Of a stretch of DNA of 54,736 bases, positions 9,427 to 21,969 are shown piece by piece. The stretch is from Cyclospora cayetanensis (taxonomy: Eukaryota > Apicomplexa > Conoidasida > Eucoccidiorida > Eimeriidae). The notes beneath the pieces were generated by a model. The model was given only the letters and a program-made list of their open reading frames with translations, had not been told where the DNA came from and searched no databases. The number at the start of each line of letters is the position of its first letter. Within the stretch, counting starts at the first letter, position 1. Made by a program: the position numbers and the translations under genes. The stretch spans positions 1 through 54,736 of the forward strand of contig NW_020312176.1 in the NCBI RefSeq assembly GCF_002999335.1, read 5' to 3'.

Positions 9427-12400
9427 TTACTCTAAAACAGCATCTGCACGTTTCTTTGTCACAAAAGTGCCGCCTCCTTGTGGTGAACAAGGAGCGCCGA
9501 ATGAGGGGGCCTTTAAATTGCCATCATGACGCAAGAGTTTTCTGTGGGCGAGGAAGGTGCTGACCAATGCCGCCAGCTTTGGAAAGGTGTAGAACAGCGG
9601 GAAGATGATGGGCACCGCAGCGGCGACAAACTCGCATAAAGGGCGTGACTCTGACACCCACGGACAGACGCGACCATTGCTATGCCGTTTCAGACACAAA
9701 TTCGCTCTTCAGCACACGTCATCCAGCCAACAGTGCTATAATTCGCTGTTCTACACCTCCTAGCTTATTGCAGGGAGTCTGCTTTCAGGCTTTCTTTATC
9801 ATGAAGTGCCGTATTCAGCCGTTTGATTAAATCGGAACAGTAGAGAAAATCATGCGTTGCAAGCCCATGGAAGCATCCTCTACCTGGCATGCCTTGCTTG
9901 CCTTCTGCGCTTACCGTGAAACTCGGAGTGCTTGATGGCCTCCAGGAATACAGCGTTTGCATTCTCTGATGCGAACGATGGATCAGTTTCGCGAGTCTCC
10001 CCAGGATATGGGCGGTTGTCTCTCAGGTCGCACGCAACACAGACTACACATTTGAGGTAAAAGAGACAGAGATCTACGCGACTCATTGGAGCCAACGCCG
10101 GGTGCACAGTAACCGTCTGATGCGCCTTGATCCGTACGCCATCCGCCGGGCTGCAACCATCGCGTGTCAGCAAGTACACATCATTAGATACACACAAGTT
10201 GAGTAGCCTCTTTTATTCACTGAACTACGCGATTTGCGAGGAATATACAAAGACGCACAGGCTATGTGTTTTGCATAGGCATGCGGGGTGGGTATGCCCG
10301 GAGAGGTTTTCTGGTGATTGGTTGCTGGCGTGGCTATGCAATGCAAATGTGCTCGCCCCGCAGCGTACTCAGACTTCGGATCATCTTGCAACGTCGAGAC
10401 GGGGGTGCCAGCTGTATTCCCTTGTTCTGATGTTGCATCTTTCCCTCTTCCCTCAGACTTTGTTTCCCAGAAAAAGGCAGCATTCTGCCGGAGCAAACGG
10501 CAAAGAAGAGGCAACAGACGTTGCACTTCTTTCGTGCACCGACAAACCTGATCGACTGCTTCGAGGGAGAAGCCGGAGGCGAAGAGGGCATCAAGGCTCT
10601 GAGGTCTCCTGTTCGCCTGCCGGTCCAAAAATCTTCCCACCAATTCCCATACTGCTTCGTCTTCTGCAAAGCAACAAGCCTCTATCACAACCTGGAAGGC
10701 AGCTGTTTCCTGCGAACAGACATACACAACCGTCAGCTCCACGTGCATAGCAGACTCCGCAGCCTACAGCGGCTCACGGCCGCTAGCCGTCTCTACGAAA
10801 GCAGCAATACTATTTTCCAGGAAATAGATAAGCAGCTTGCTCCCTATTACCCCACGGACTGCTTGCGTATCTACACCCATGAGCTGAGCATGGCACGCCA
10901 CGTCTAAACGCCCGGATCCCGTAGGACCGACGCTAGTTGGAGGCGCACAATGGGGTTTTCCAAGGGAAAGCAGAGAAAACTTTCATGTAACAATCTGACT
11001 TGAATTAGGGCATACCTGTAGCTGTACGATTTCGTCTGCTGCTATTGGCTCGGGTAGACGCCCTGGAAGGGCCGGAGGCCCCATGTAAGCGTATGTTTCT
11101 AATTTTAGCAAGAGCGTTAGGATGACTTCAGCCAAAACGTTTGCTGTCAGCAGCTTCAGGATCACGTCCGCGGGAAGGTGGAGCAAGAGGTTCAGAGGAT
11201 TTTGGATGGTGCATAAGTAGTGCGCATCAAGCATGGCCTCTGTAAATCTGGGAACCTCGGGAACGGCCTTCAACGGAAGCTCTGCAGGGACGTCCTCGGC
11301 AACAGGGCTCCAATCCAGGCTGCGAGAGGGCTTGGGGGGGGATTCACCATGCCGTTCAAAGAAAGCATCGATTAAGCAGCACACAGCGGCAGCAACACCA
11401 GCCAGAGGTTCGCTTGCCAGATACAGCTGCAACTCCTCACAGTCAGCCTCGAGAGTCGCAGCCGTTGCGGAAGACTGCAAACAAGCCCTGAAGCACGGGA
11501 GCATTACCAAGCACAAATTCAACCAAAAGCGCTCAGGGCCTGCTGTGGATAAGGCGCAGTTTATCCTTCACCAGCTACAAATAAAACCTGTACGTATTCA
11601 GTCTGCTGTGCAGCCCTGAGGCAGATGCAGGCGTTGCCGCATATGGAGCTTAGGGCAGCATGGCTGTCCAGGAGGAGCCATTCCAAACGAAATGGGTAGC
11701 ACCGTGTCATCTACATAGCAGGATGATCAAAATAGCGTCACGTCTCAAACGAATCAAAGAGCGAGAGAGAGAAAAGGACAGAGAAGGGGGGGATGGCTTT
11801 CTGTGAGCCGTGTAGTGCCTTGCCTGCACAATCGTCGGGTCCAAAGGGAGACTCGGAGTTGCACTTCAGCCGCCGAAGGCAGTCGCAGATTCTGCCGCAA
11901 TTCAAAGGCGTCCGGGGTGTCGTGCTTGCAGGCGAGATTTCCAGCGGTCCAGGTGGCAAGGGGGAAAGGTTCTAATGCAAGGCTTGCTGCTGCCCTGAGC
12001 AGACGGAGGGGCACAAGCTGGAAACGCGGGCTTTGCGCAAGTGAAGCAACAGCATGCAGCAAAGGCGGTACGGTGGGGCTCTGCTATAGAGAATTGGGGG
12101 AAGGCTATCGATCTAGGAAAATATCGTTTTTGTGCAATTAGAGAGCACCTGGAAATGGGGTCTGCCAAGTCGGCTTCGGCGAGAGCAGCGGGATGCAGAT
12201 TTTCGCAGGGCAGCAGCTCTGAAGGGGTGAGAGGAGGCAGAGGGCCCTCAAGAAGGGATGCCTCGGGCAGGCAAGACTGCAGAGCCTCCGAGAATAGCCG
12301 CAGCATCCCATGGCTCAAGGCGGGGCTGACAGAGAAGCAGCACAGAACGAGAAGACCCCGCACAAACAGTGCTTCCGCGAGCAGAGCATATGAGACAGTC

Positions 12401-15400
12401 AGATTCGCAAGCAGTGAAAATCCTGAAAGAAGAAGTCACGGCTGGACAAGGTACGGTTAGAGACCGGACGCGACGGGCATGAAGGCTGAAATGATGGCAA
12501 GAGAGGAGAGCAGAGCAGAAAATTTGGAGTCAAATCATGGGGAGCAGAAAAAACAGGATGAAAATAGGATGGGAAGGAGAAAACGCACTGGGAAGACACA
12601 AAGTGGACAGCCGAGTGCCACGGCAAGGAATGGAGCCGGCGTAGATACCGGCCGTCACGAGCTGCAGCCAAGACACCATAGGATAAAGACAGACGAGCAA
12701 AGCGTCATCCACGCTGGAGAGGTAGTGGAATGGACGTTTGTAGAGAGGTGCCCTTACAGCGCCTTCAGGCCACACCAAATGCACGCGAACTGCAGGGATG
12801 TGAAGCCACACCAGCAGCAAATGACCCAGCAGCGAGTGCAGCAGCAGTGCAGCTAGCAAGACGCGAATCTACAGGTGGGGCATTTGGCTGCGGCCAGCCG
12901 CTGCACAGCGCCGAATGCGGAGCTGCCAAAGCCAACTGACACGCTGGGGTGTGCAGCAGCCAACAGACGCACACACAGCTGCATCGCCAGGTGCCGCCGA
13001 AGTGGTGATAACTGCAGTAGATAGAGTAACTGTCGACATTTGCTATGGGTGCTGCGGCTTGAAACTAGCCATGCCAACGCCAAAGATGTAACAGACAGCT
13101 CACCCCTGAAGTAGGGAATACTGTGCATTCTTGCGACAAGATACAGGAGCATCAAAGCCAAGCAGCTGCAGGCCACGCCTTCCCGTTCGGCTGCTGCAGC
13201 CTCTATCCCGCCTAGGAGAGACGCTGCGGCAGCCCCGACGCTGGGAAATGCATGGCGTTGCAGGGCAAGCAGCACAGTGGGGTAATCCTGAAACGCGACG
13301 CAACATGCCGCAAGCTGGCGAGTCATTTAGGAGCACTTAGAGCACACCCCAGAGCCAATCAAAGCCCGAATTCACGCAGAACAGCCCATACACCGTCAAG
13401 TGCAAGGAGAGACTAGAGGACTAGGCGTGCAGACAAGTACTAGAAGTGCAACAGGCGTTTGCTGCTGCATCACGGAGACGGAGACGCAAACAAAGGCACA
13501 AACTATACTAAAGCAGACGCATGTTGTGCATACACAAGCTATGGGGCACCTCCGCCTGTAGAGTTGCCCCGAATAGGAGGTTTGACTCGACGCGCTGAGG
13601 GGAAGTGACCATGAGATGTGCTTGCTTGGCATTTTGTACGCTGCTGCTGTTGCTCACTAGAGGAGACCAAACAGTAGGGATGAGAACTTTGGCAGTAGGT
13701 GCCGTGTGGCCTTCCAAGAAGGTGGCAAAGGAAGCGACGAGATGCATCCACCGCTGGAGGCCCCCGTAGGGAAGTCCAAAGAAGCCTCCTCCCTCTCCCT
13801 GCCCTTGCTGTTTCAGAACCTCTCGAGGAGAAGAGCACAGAGCGGCAGCAAACGCTTCGCGTCCGCACTGACACACGAAGAGCAGGCACTGCAGAGAGAG
13901 CAGAAAATCAGGGCCACTCTCCTGGGCCTCTCCCTCCTTTGCCTCCACCTCTTCGCCCCCGGCGCAGTATGAGGGGACAGAGAGCCCCTCCTCCCACAGC
14001 GATCCGCAAGAAGCACGGGAGCTTTCGACATGATCCGGGGGTGAGTCGCTCAAAGGCGACAAAAGATCGGTGAAAGAAGCCGCTGCTGAAGAGATGTGCG
14101 CGGTGAGAACCTCTCGGACGGCCTCGTTCTCCTCGTGCTGCTGGAGGGGGGGCTGCGTTGTCTGAAGGCCCCACGCCTGCCAAGCATCAAGGAACCCCTG
14201 AAAGACGAACGCGAAGAGCGAGTGGTTGGCGGCTCGAAGAGACAGGAAGGGCGAAACTGGCAGCGTGCGCGGGAGGAGGCTTCTGAGAACTGCATGTATC
14301 TCTTCGCTTGACGAGAGGGGGCCCACGAGGGGCGGCCCAACAGACACCAAAGGAGGGGGGCCCCCAAGCCCCTGACTGTAGAGCAAAACCCCCAGGCGCT
14401 GCGTCAGCTCTTCCCACGTGTCCTGGTGCCGAAGGCTCTCGCCCAGCATGAGACTGCAAGCGCTTGTGAGGGCCCCCACCTCGGCCTCCCTCTGGGGGCC
14501 CCTCTCTGCCCGAAGGCAGCAATGCCGCAACCCAAGTAGTGTCGCATGGGCCAGGGATGCACGCAGACGGGACGCTGTCCGTGCATGCGCCTTGTTCAGA
14601 TCTATCAAGCCGACAATCTCAGCTACAGCGAAAACGCCCCACGTGGCTCCACACAGGTCGTAAGGCGTCACTTTGGTGAGCTCAGTGGCCAAAGCAGCCG
14701 CTACCTCTGAGCACGGAGGGCCCCCTTCCCCTACCACCTCTGTGGCTGCTTCCTCTAAAAAATGCAGTAAGGCATCCGCAACAGCCGTCTCTTCGGTCAG
14801 CTGGACTGGCACGTCTCCGCCTCCCCTCGCGTGCGAAGCTCCTGATGCATCGGGCGCTGCTGATGAAGCAGGAACAGCAGCTGCTGCGGCCAAGAGTCGC
14901 TGCGTTTGTTGTTTCTCATAGTCAAAGCAGAAGACGTAGTAGCTCAGCAGCAATTCGGCCTTGTGGTGCGGGGGGCCCCCTTTCCTTCTGAGAACGGCTC
15001 CCAAGAGGCCTGGTTTGAGGGCCCCTTGATGTCCGTGGGGGTTGTCTGCCCTGGAGAAAGCTCCCGGAGGGGCCCTAAGGGCAGCCAGCGACAGCGTCTT
15101 ACGCGCAGCCGCATGCAGCAGCGTCTCGGCGGAAGGGGCCAATGCGAGCTGAAGAGCAGCTACGGGCGAGGAATGAAGAGGGAGGTCTGGGGAGGACAGA
15201 GAAGCAACCAGAAGCGTAGACAAAGAAGGGGAGCAGCTGCCTATGCACCCCAAAATGAGGGGAAATGGTGATCCAATTGAAAACGAAGAGAAGCGCAGGT
15301 GCTCTATCAGCACCTCGATGCACTGACTGGCAGCCTGAAGTACAGCACACAAGGGCCCCAGATCTGAAGCTGTTGTGCTGCAAATAGACAAGAAAGACGT

Positions 15401-16769
15401 CTGTGCAGCTCTCCACGTCCCTCCTATGGGGGAAATTTGGAGGCGTCTGCTAAGGCTGTCCACAGAAATCGACCCCCTAGGGTGTAACAAAGTATTCGCG
15501 GTATGCTCTGAAGACAGAGGCGCAGGGAAGGTCTGCTGCACAAGACCAAGGAGAGGGAGTGTGGAGCTGCGAAGTTGTACTCCGTCGGCTTAGGGGATGC
15601 AAGCTGACTCATGAGGAGTCGTTAGGGCGTTTAAGCCTATTGGATGTTTGAGAAATTGGAATGCTTACAGCAAGCGCTTCCTCAGAAGAGGAGCTGTTGA
15701 GAATGACGGCGAGGAACGGCTTCGCCAGGTTGAGGCCTGGCTCTGCATAGGGGGTTCCGAGCAAGAACCTGCTGAGCGCATCTCCTGCCCGTTCGTTTAA
15801 ACCCTCTGGCGGGTAGTTTTTTGAAGCGTATTGCCACTGCCAAGAAACAGCTTCCGCGCAAAGATGCAGCGCTGCTTGGCGAGTCGCTCGTGCTGACTGC
15901 GTTGTTGCTAACTGTGTTGCCGGCTTGGTTCCAGCGTGTGCCGCCGACACGCTGGATGCTGGGGAGGGGCAACTAGACGCTGGAGCTGAGCTTCCGCTTT
16001 TTGAGGTAGAGAATTTTCTTTGGCTCGTACCAGGTCGTTTATGCCCGTGTGGCTGCTGCTGCGGCTGCAAAGGGTGCTTCCGGCGAGTTCCTACGGGGGC
16101 GGCTTCAGACGTTAGAGGAGCAAAAAAGGCACCTGTGGGCAGGGAAGGATAAAGGACAGGCAGGAGTAGCGGCAGCAAGGGCCCCCACGCCTTCATGCCA
16201 GAGGCCACAAAAGCGTGTTTTGCTGCGGTACCAGCAGCAGCGGCAGCGGCGAAGCCAGCAACATCGGCAGTAAACCTCCGTAAGGCTGCATCCAATGCAC
16301 ACGCATTAGTGAGCGATACAGAGGGTGCTCCCGAGGGTTCCCCCCCGCAAGCCCACAAGCAGGTATACGGATGATTGGCTTCGTTTTGCAGCTCTGTGGA
16401 GGGGCCCTCATCAGGCCTTGACGAGGGACTGTCTTGAAGCAAAGGGGCATGTCTTTCCTGAAGAGCTTCTGCCTCAGCGGATGAAGGTGCTCTGGCTCCT
16501 GCTGCCTCCGCGTGCTCGCGCTGTTCGGCGGCCCTTGCTGCAATACGGATCAACTGCCTGCATGCATGCACCTCCTCGAGGGGAAAGCGAGATAGGATAG
16601 CCTTGAGGCTATCAGGAGGAATGGTGTACCAGTCGTGCAACTGCACCAGCAGAAGGAGACAGCAGCACAGCAGCCTGAGGGGCGGATGCTGCTCCTCTTG
16701 ATTGGGCTTCTGCTGCTGGAGAATGCCAAAGAAGTCTCTGAAATGAAGGTACCCTAAGATGTCATTCAT
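9427..16769 (-). CDS. Putative exportin-4/7-like nuclear transport receptor
   Basis: A multi-exon gene. Exon 1 (16769-15669, 367 codons, donor GTAAGC, phase 0) starts MNDILGYLHF. Exon 2 begins at 15535, or 15532 because the acceptor is a tandem CAGCAG, and runs to about 13530. Further exons start near 13287 and continue through 12.8, 12.3, 11.5, 10.7 and 10.15 kb. The last junction (9919 to about 9662) is phase-consistent and leads to a stop at 9427. Segments fitting the exportin-4/7 pattern are LHDWYTIPPDSLKAILSRF near the N-terminus (the usual REW..LE..S.R.F helix), LHLCAEAVSWQWQ, GGTWRAAQTSFLS, RKTLSLAALRAPPGAF and ATWGVFAVAEIVGLID. Members are importin-beta-type HEAT-repeat proteins that bind RanGTP and carry cargo through the nuclear pore. 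Long Ala, Gly and Pro-rich inserts separate the helices, as is common in coccidia. Exons downstream of 13.1 kb are only approximate, and another HEAT-type protein remains possible. Confidence 0.5.
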
Positions 16770-19157
16770 TTTGAGAGATATGTTTGCGGCGTGTTGGCAG
16801 CCTACTAGAAGCCCACACAAGGCCCTGGGGAGGGAAGGGCCCTAGAGGGGAGAAAAGGGCCCTTCTCCCCCCCCTTGCATGCTATGTGTTGATGCTGCCT
16901 CAGCATAGAAGGGCTAACGGAGGGGGACTGAGCGCAAAAGCTGCATATGCTGCCTAGGGAATTCAAGAAGAAGGCCCACGCAGGGGTAGACAATGGGCTA
17001 CCCCTTCTGTTCGTACTAATTCTTCCCGCTTGTCCTCATTTGGACAGAAGAATACTGGTGAAATAGAATCAGAGCGTTCCAAGGCCTTCCAACTAATGGG
17101 GGCCCCCGGGTTTGGGTGGGCCCTCTGTAGGGGGCCCCCCAGGACAGGGCCCCCAACAAAGGGTGCAGCCATTCTGTATCCTCACCAAAATTTGGAGCAG
17201 CCACGAGCATTGTTACAAACGGCTATAAACGGTGCTAGGACATGTTGCGCGGCTGTGTTGGAAGCAAAGGGATTCGTTATGCGCGTGGAATGTCCTATGG
17301 AGCTTAGATGGAAGTGTCTCCTGGGCTGTTTACTATTACGCATACTTAAAACTTTGCAAAAAGCCTTTGAATGTTCTCGTCACTTAAGGAGGCGTGTATG
17401 GAAGGATAACCGGATTTAGCGTGCAATGCACACACTTGTCCATTGTGAAACAACGGCTTAACAGAGTTGGGAGGGCATTGCTAGCTTGAAATGTTATCGT
17501 CAGAGAACTGGGGTAACAGAGCTATTTTGCAAGCATGAAAACAGCTCGTACAAATGGAGGCGCGCACACTCATGTGCTTTCGTAAACATGTGCGTATGTC
17601 ATGTTGGTGTCCTCTTTCCTGCATATCGTAGGTCTTCCAAATTGCTGTGCGTATTTCTGCGTCCGCAATATGCCAAGCCACCTGTATATTCATGGAAGAA
17701 CAATATGGAGCGGTGTATTTGGATGCGAACCCCAGCACGAACATGACTTCGCCGAGATGTGCACTGTCTTGCTCAGCACGCTCCATGTTCATGTAACGAT
17801 ACATAGCAAGAGTGCCTGTGTATAGTTGTCCATGCGAATACATGCATTCGCATCTGCTACTTGGAAACCTGCCGAATGGGCGGATGCCATGAGGGCCACC
17901 CTCAAGACCCAGCCCTTTAGGGCATTCAGCGCAAGCTCCATGCTTATATCACTCGAGGATTGCGCGTTCTTGCTTTAAACCCCCATAGTACAGGAAATTC
18001 ACGTAAAAAACGACGTTCTCGCAAGGGAAGGCGATAAAGCATTGGCACACCGGGCAGAGAGACACGACCTATCGGAGACGCTTTGCCTTAAATAATGATT
18101 GAATTGGCGGCACCACGTGAAAAGATTGACAGACTCACAGAAAGAAAAGTGAACTGCGTTTTTCCGTGGCCGTCCTGACGGCCAGGTTCTCTTATTCACT
18201 TCGTTTGAGCGGAGGTCTCAGCAGCGTTACTAACGTGTACTGGATCTTCCCCCTGCGCAATGCGCCTATCTGCCTTCTTCTGCCGTAGGTGCTGCTACCC
18301 ATCCTGCCAGTGTGGAAGAACCCACATCAGCAGTCAAGGCATGTGCAGTGCTGAGCAGCCAGCCCAGTTGGATTGTTGACTGTCTCCAGCCCCCGGAATG
18401 TCACCCCTTGGCCTCTGGCACGGTCCCTGCCATGCTGCCATTTTTTCGTAATTTTGTGAGAAACAGCGAGCCGCAGTTGTCAGCACGGAAGCTGCAAGGT
18501 GCACGCTTTCTAGCGATGCCCCCTCCTTGGGGTCCTTTTAGGCCTACAGACTCCTGAGTGGGCATGAAATTACAACGCACTGCGGGGTTGTCTTGCTGAA
18601 GCCCGAAATCGTGCCCATTGGAGATGTGGTGGAGGGGCTTCATGCACACCTGTACTCTAGCAGTTGGTGTGCCGGGAAGCGCTGGGAAGCAGTTCTTGAT
18701 TTTTTTCTAAGCAGCGCTCATTTCGGCTGTAGTGAAAAAAAGCCGGTATCTTAACATTGGTGGGACAGAGTATAGGCACGCCGTGTTGTTGGGGATTTTG
18801 TGAAAAAGATTTGAAGTACAAAATTCTGGTGAACTTTCAGCCAAGAAAACTCACGATTCTGTCAGTACCACTCCTAGTGCGCAGGCAGTTCTCGAAGACT
18901 CACTGGTAGCCTGAGCGTGATGAGGCTATAAAAGCAGCTCCCTCTACGAAGACCTAACACATCTGGACGTAGCGGGGGCGTTCTACACGTGAAACCCCCC
19001 CCCGTCCCCTAGAGGCTACTAGAACAGAAGCTCACCTTCACTTCAACGGAGTCGCAAGGCGGCTCATAAACAATAAAGCGATAGTTTGTATACTCTGGAG
19101 AGAGGGTAGTCAGACTCTATTTTCCAGGCAGACATACCCCAGAGGAGGCCCTCAAGA
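16770..19157. other. Intergenic between exportin-like and Gln-rich genes
   Basis: This is the 5' flank of the exportin-like gene and the 3' flank of the Gln-rich gene. It contains a patch of GGGGCCC-type tracts at 17096-17165. Overlapping ORFs on both strands at 18312-18649 read plausibly in either direction, so neither is called. No RNA gene was recognised. Confidence 0.45.
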
Positions 19158-21930
19158 CTAAAGCACATCCCACCCCAGTGGACGCTCATTGCCCTCTGGA
19201 GACGGCGGGAGAAGGGCCGCAGAAGAGGCCACTGCGGCGAACTGTCGCTGCTTCACCTGGTGGCACTCCCACCCGCGATGAAGAGCTTCAGTGGCGGCGG
19301 CGGCGGACGGAGAGGAAGCCGTGAAGGCTGCTGAAGTGCCATCGGCCTCAAGCATATCGCCGTCTTGCACGGGACTGTGCTGCTGCTGAGCAGCAGGCAT
19401 GGACGCGTGCTGCGATTGAAGATCCTGCTGCTGCGGTTGCTGCTTCACGAGGAGCCACGGACTGCGCTTTGGGCCTTGCTGCCTCCAGGTAGCCTGCGGG
19501 CTGCCTCCCGCGCTGCTGTTGCAGCTCCTGCTGCTGCAATCCCCCGCGAGCGTGTGCCTTGGCCGCTTAATACCCCTCCCTTTGGGGGCGGACGGCCCCA
19601 TAAGACTCCTGTAGACTATGTGCGACAGTGAGAGCTTGCCCAAGGCTTCCGGCGGGGGGCCCGCCTGAGGGCCCTCAGGGGTTCTCGATCGGTCAAAGGC
19701 TTCAGGGAGACTCTCCGCAGGAGGAAATCCCATCGCCCCCGGAGGCACAGACCTGCTAGTAGCGCTGCTGGTACCGACGCGGTTGCGCCTGGCTACGCCG
19801 CCACTCTTATCCTCCACAGAGGCTGCCTTCCGGTTGCTCGAAGAGTGAGGCTCGGCCGTCCCTGGGCAGCCCTTGAAAGGCACACGGCCCCCAAAGCCCC
19901 CGAAATTCCTCCGCAAGTGCCTTGGGGAGCGCGGCGGCGTCAGGGAGAAAACGCATTGCGGCAGAAGGACTGCTTGAGTGTTCGCGAGAAACGCATAAAA
20001 GACTTCATCAAGGCCCCTCTGCAGGCAGCACAGCCCCTTGGAGAGACGGCGATCTATAGTTGCCGCTGCTTCAAGAAGCGCGGCAGCAGCTGGAGCCCCC
20101 TCCTGCGTCGGTGGATGCGCAGTTTCCTCTCGCTGCTGCTGTGATGGCTCGCCGCGCTGCTGCAACGCGTCGGGTTGCTGCGGCTGCTCCGTGGCCATAA
20201 GCCTCGCAGCTGCCCCTCTCAACTGCTGCATGTACCGACACAGCTCGGCGGCTCGCCGAGGCGCTGAAAGCGCTTGCTGCAGAAGCAGCAGAGCAACTTC
20301 CTCAAATCGTCGAGGGCTGTGGCTCGGGGGGCAAGCTGCATCCCGTGAGCGCGCAGCGTTGTCTGCACCACTGCACTCCGCGGAGGGAGGGACCTGGTCA
20401 GCCGTCGTACCCCCTGCCGCTGCCTCTGCAACTTCCGATTCGCATGCAGCCCCAGCTGCGAGAAGGCTCAAGTCGGGCTTCAAAGGGGCCTCACTTATTT
20501 CATGCGTTGGAATCGCCAAATTCGAGGCCTGCTTAAGGTGCCCCTCCGCACTACCCAAGTCATCTCCTAAGGGCTCGCTGGCTTGGCAGTCTTGCTCCAT
20601 GCCTCTGAGGAAAACTGGAATCGTCCTAATAAGGGGGAGAGGACAATGCAGACCTCGCACACCCCGACGCCGAAGACTCAACGGCCTCTCCGATGGGGAT
20701 GCTGGTGCTGCAGCTTCTTGCTCCAGGGTTGCTGCTGGCAGCGAAGCACCGCCTTCTACCACTGTAACCTGCTGCGTCGCAGGGGAGGCCCCTCTTGCTG
20801 CCCCACGTTTGGACCCTATAACGGGGCAGCAATCGGCGAGAGAATCATATATGCATTCAAGGGCCTCTGCTACCGCTGCACCCTCAGCAGCAAGCTTAGA
20901 GGCGATGCAACAGGTAAACTGCCCTAGCACCTCTTCGTCTGCCGAAGACGCTGCTGCAGCCTCGTCTCCAAAAGCTGCAGTTCCTAGTCCCCCCCCCGCA
21001 GATCCTGCAGGCGCTGGTGATGCACTCTCCGCTCCTGACACTTCTGGACCGCCGGTGCCTGCAAGGCCTGACGCAGATACAGAGCCACACGCCCCCTCTG
21101 CTGCATCTTGCCGATCCTCCTGCCGCTGCCCGTTGCGTTTCAAAAGTCCGTTTCTCACTGCTAGAGCGGCAGATTGGGCCTTGTGCAGGCTCACAGCTTC
21201 TGCGCATCTGCTACATTCTTCGAAGAACGCTCTCGACTCTCGCTCGGCTGAACCCAAGAGCTCCTCCAAGCTCTTCGCCGCTACGTTCGTCGCTCCGTTT
21301 GTCCCTTCTGTCGCGCCCGCAGCGTCACACCCTGCAAGCCCCAGCCGGCTAACTGCTAAACGCGTTTTCGTGGCTTCTTCTCCTGCCACCACGTCCAGAG
21401 CGTCGGACATGGAGGCAACTCGCTGCAGTAAAGCCGAGGCTCCTTCAGGCTCTGGCCCCCCCCCCCCGTTGCCTCGAGCATGCAGTCCTACACCGGGAGT
21501 CTTCCGGTAGCTGCCCCATCCATATAAGAGCGACTGTGGGCTACAGGCAGGAGCCGTCGCAACGCGTGCAGAAACTTGCAATAGCGCCTCCCTCGCCGCT
21601 GCCCAGCCTTCCCCTGGGGGCCCAGAGAGGGCCCCTCGACGCCCGTAGGGGCCCATAGAGGCCTCGTGGCGGCAGCGGAGGGAGGGGGCCTCACATGAGC
21701 CATGGGGGGCCTCACGCTGCAGCCCATCACAGCCACCGGCGCTGTTGCAGACGTCGCAGGGGCCCCTCCCCCAAGGAGCACAGCAAAACTTGCCCTTAGA
21801 TGTGGGCGCCTCCGCAGTTCCAGCGTCAGCAGATTCTCCATCAGCCTGCGCAGCATGCGCTGTAGCTGCATGCAGAGGAGCTGGAGCTGCAGCTTCAGAT
21901 GCGGCCTCCTCAGACGTAACGTGTGACGCT

Positions 21931-21969
<39 letters not shown>

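Noticed and set aside
20038..21510. Plus-strand 490-codon ORF
   Set aside because: It is an antisense shadow of the 1451-codon minus-strand frame. Its Ser/Ala/Pro/Arg/Cys content is what CAG and GCA-rich antisense gives.
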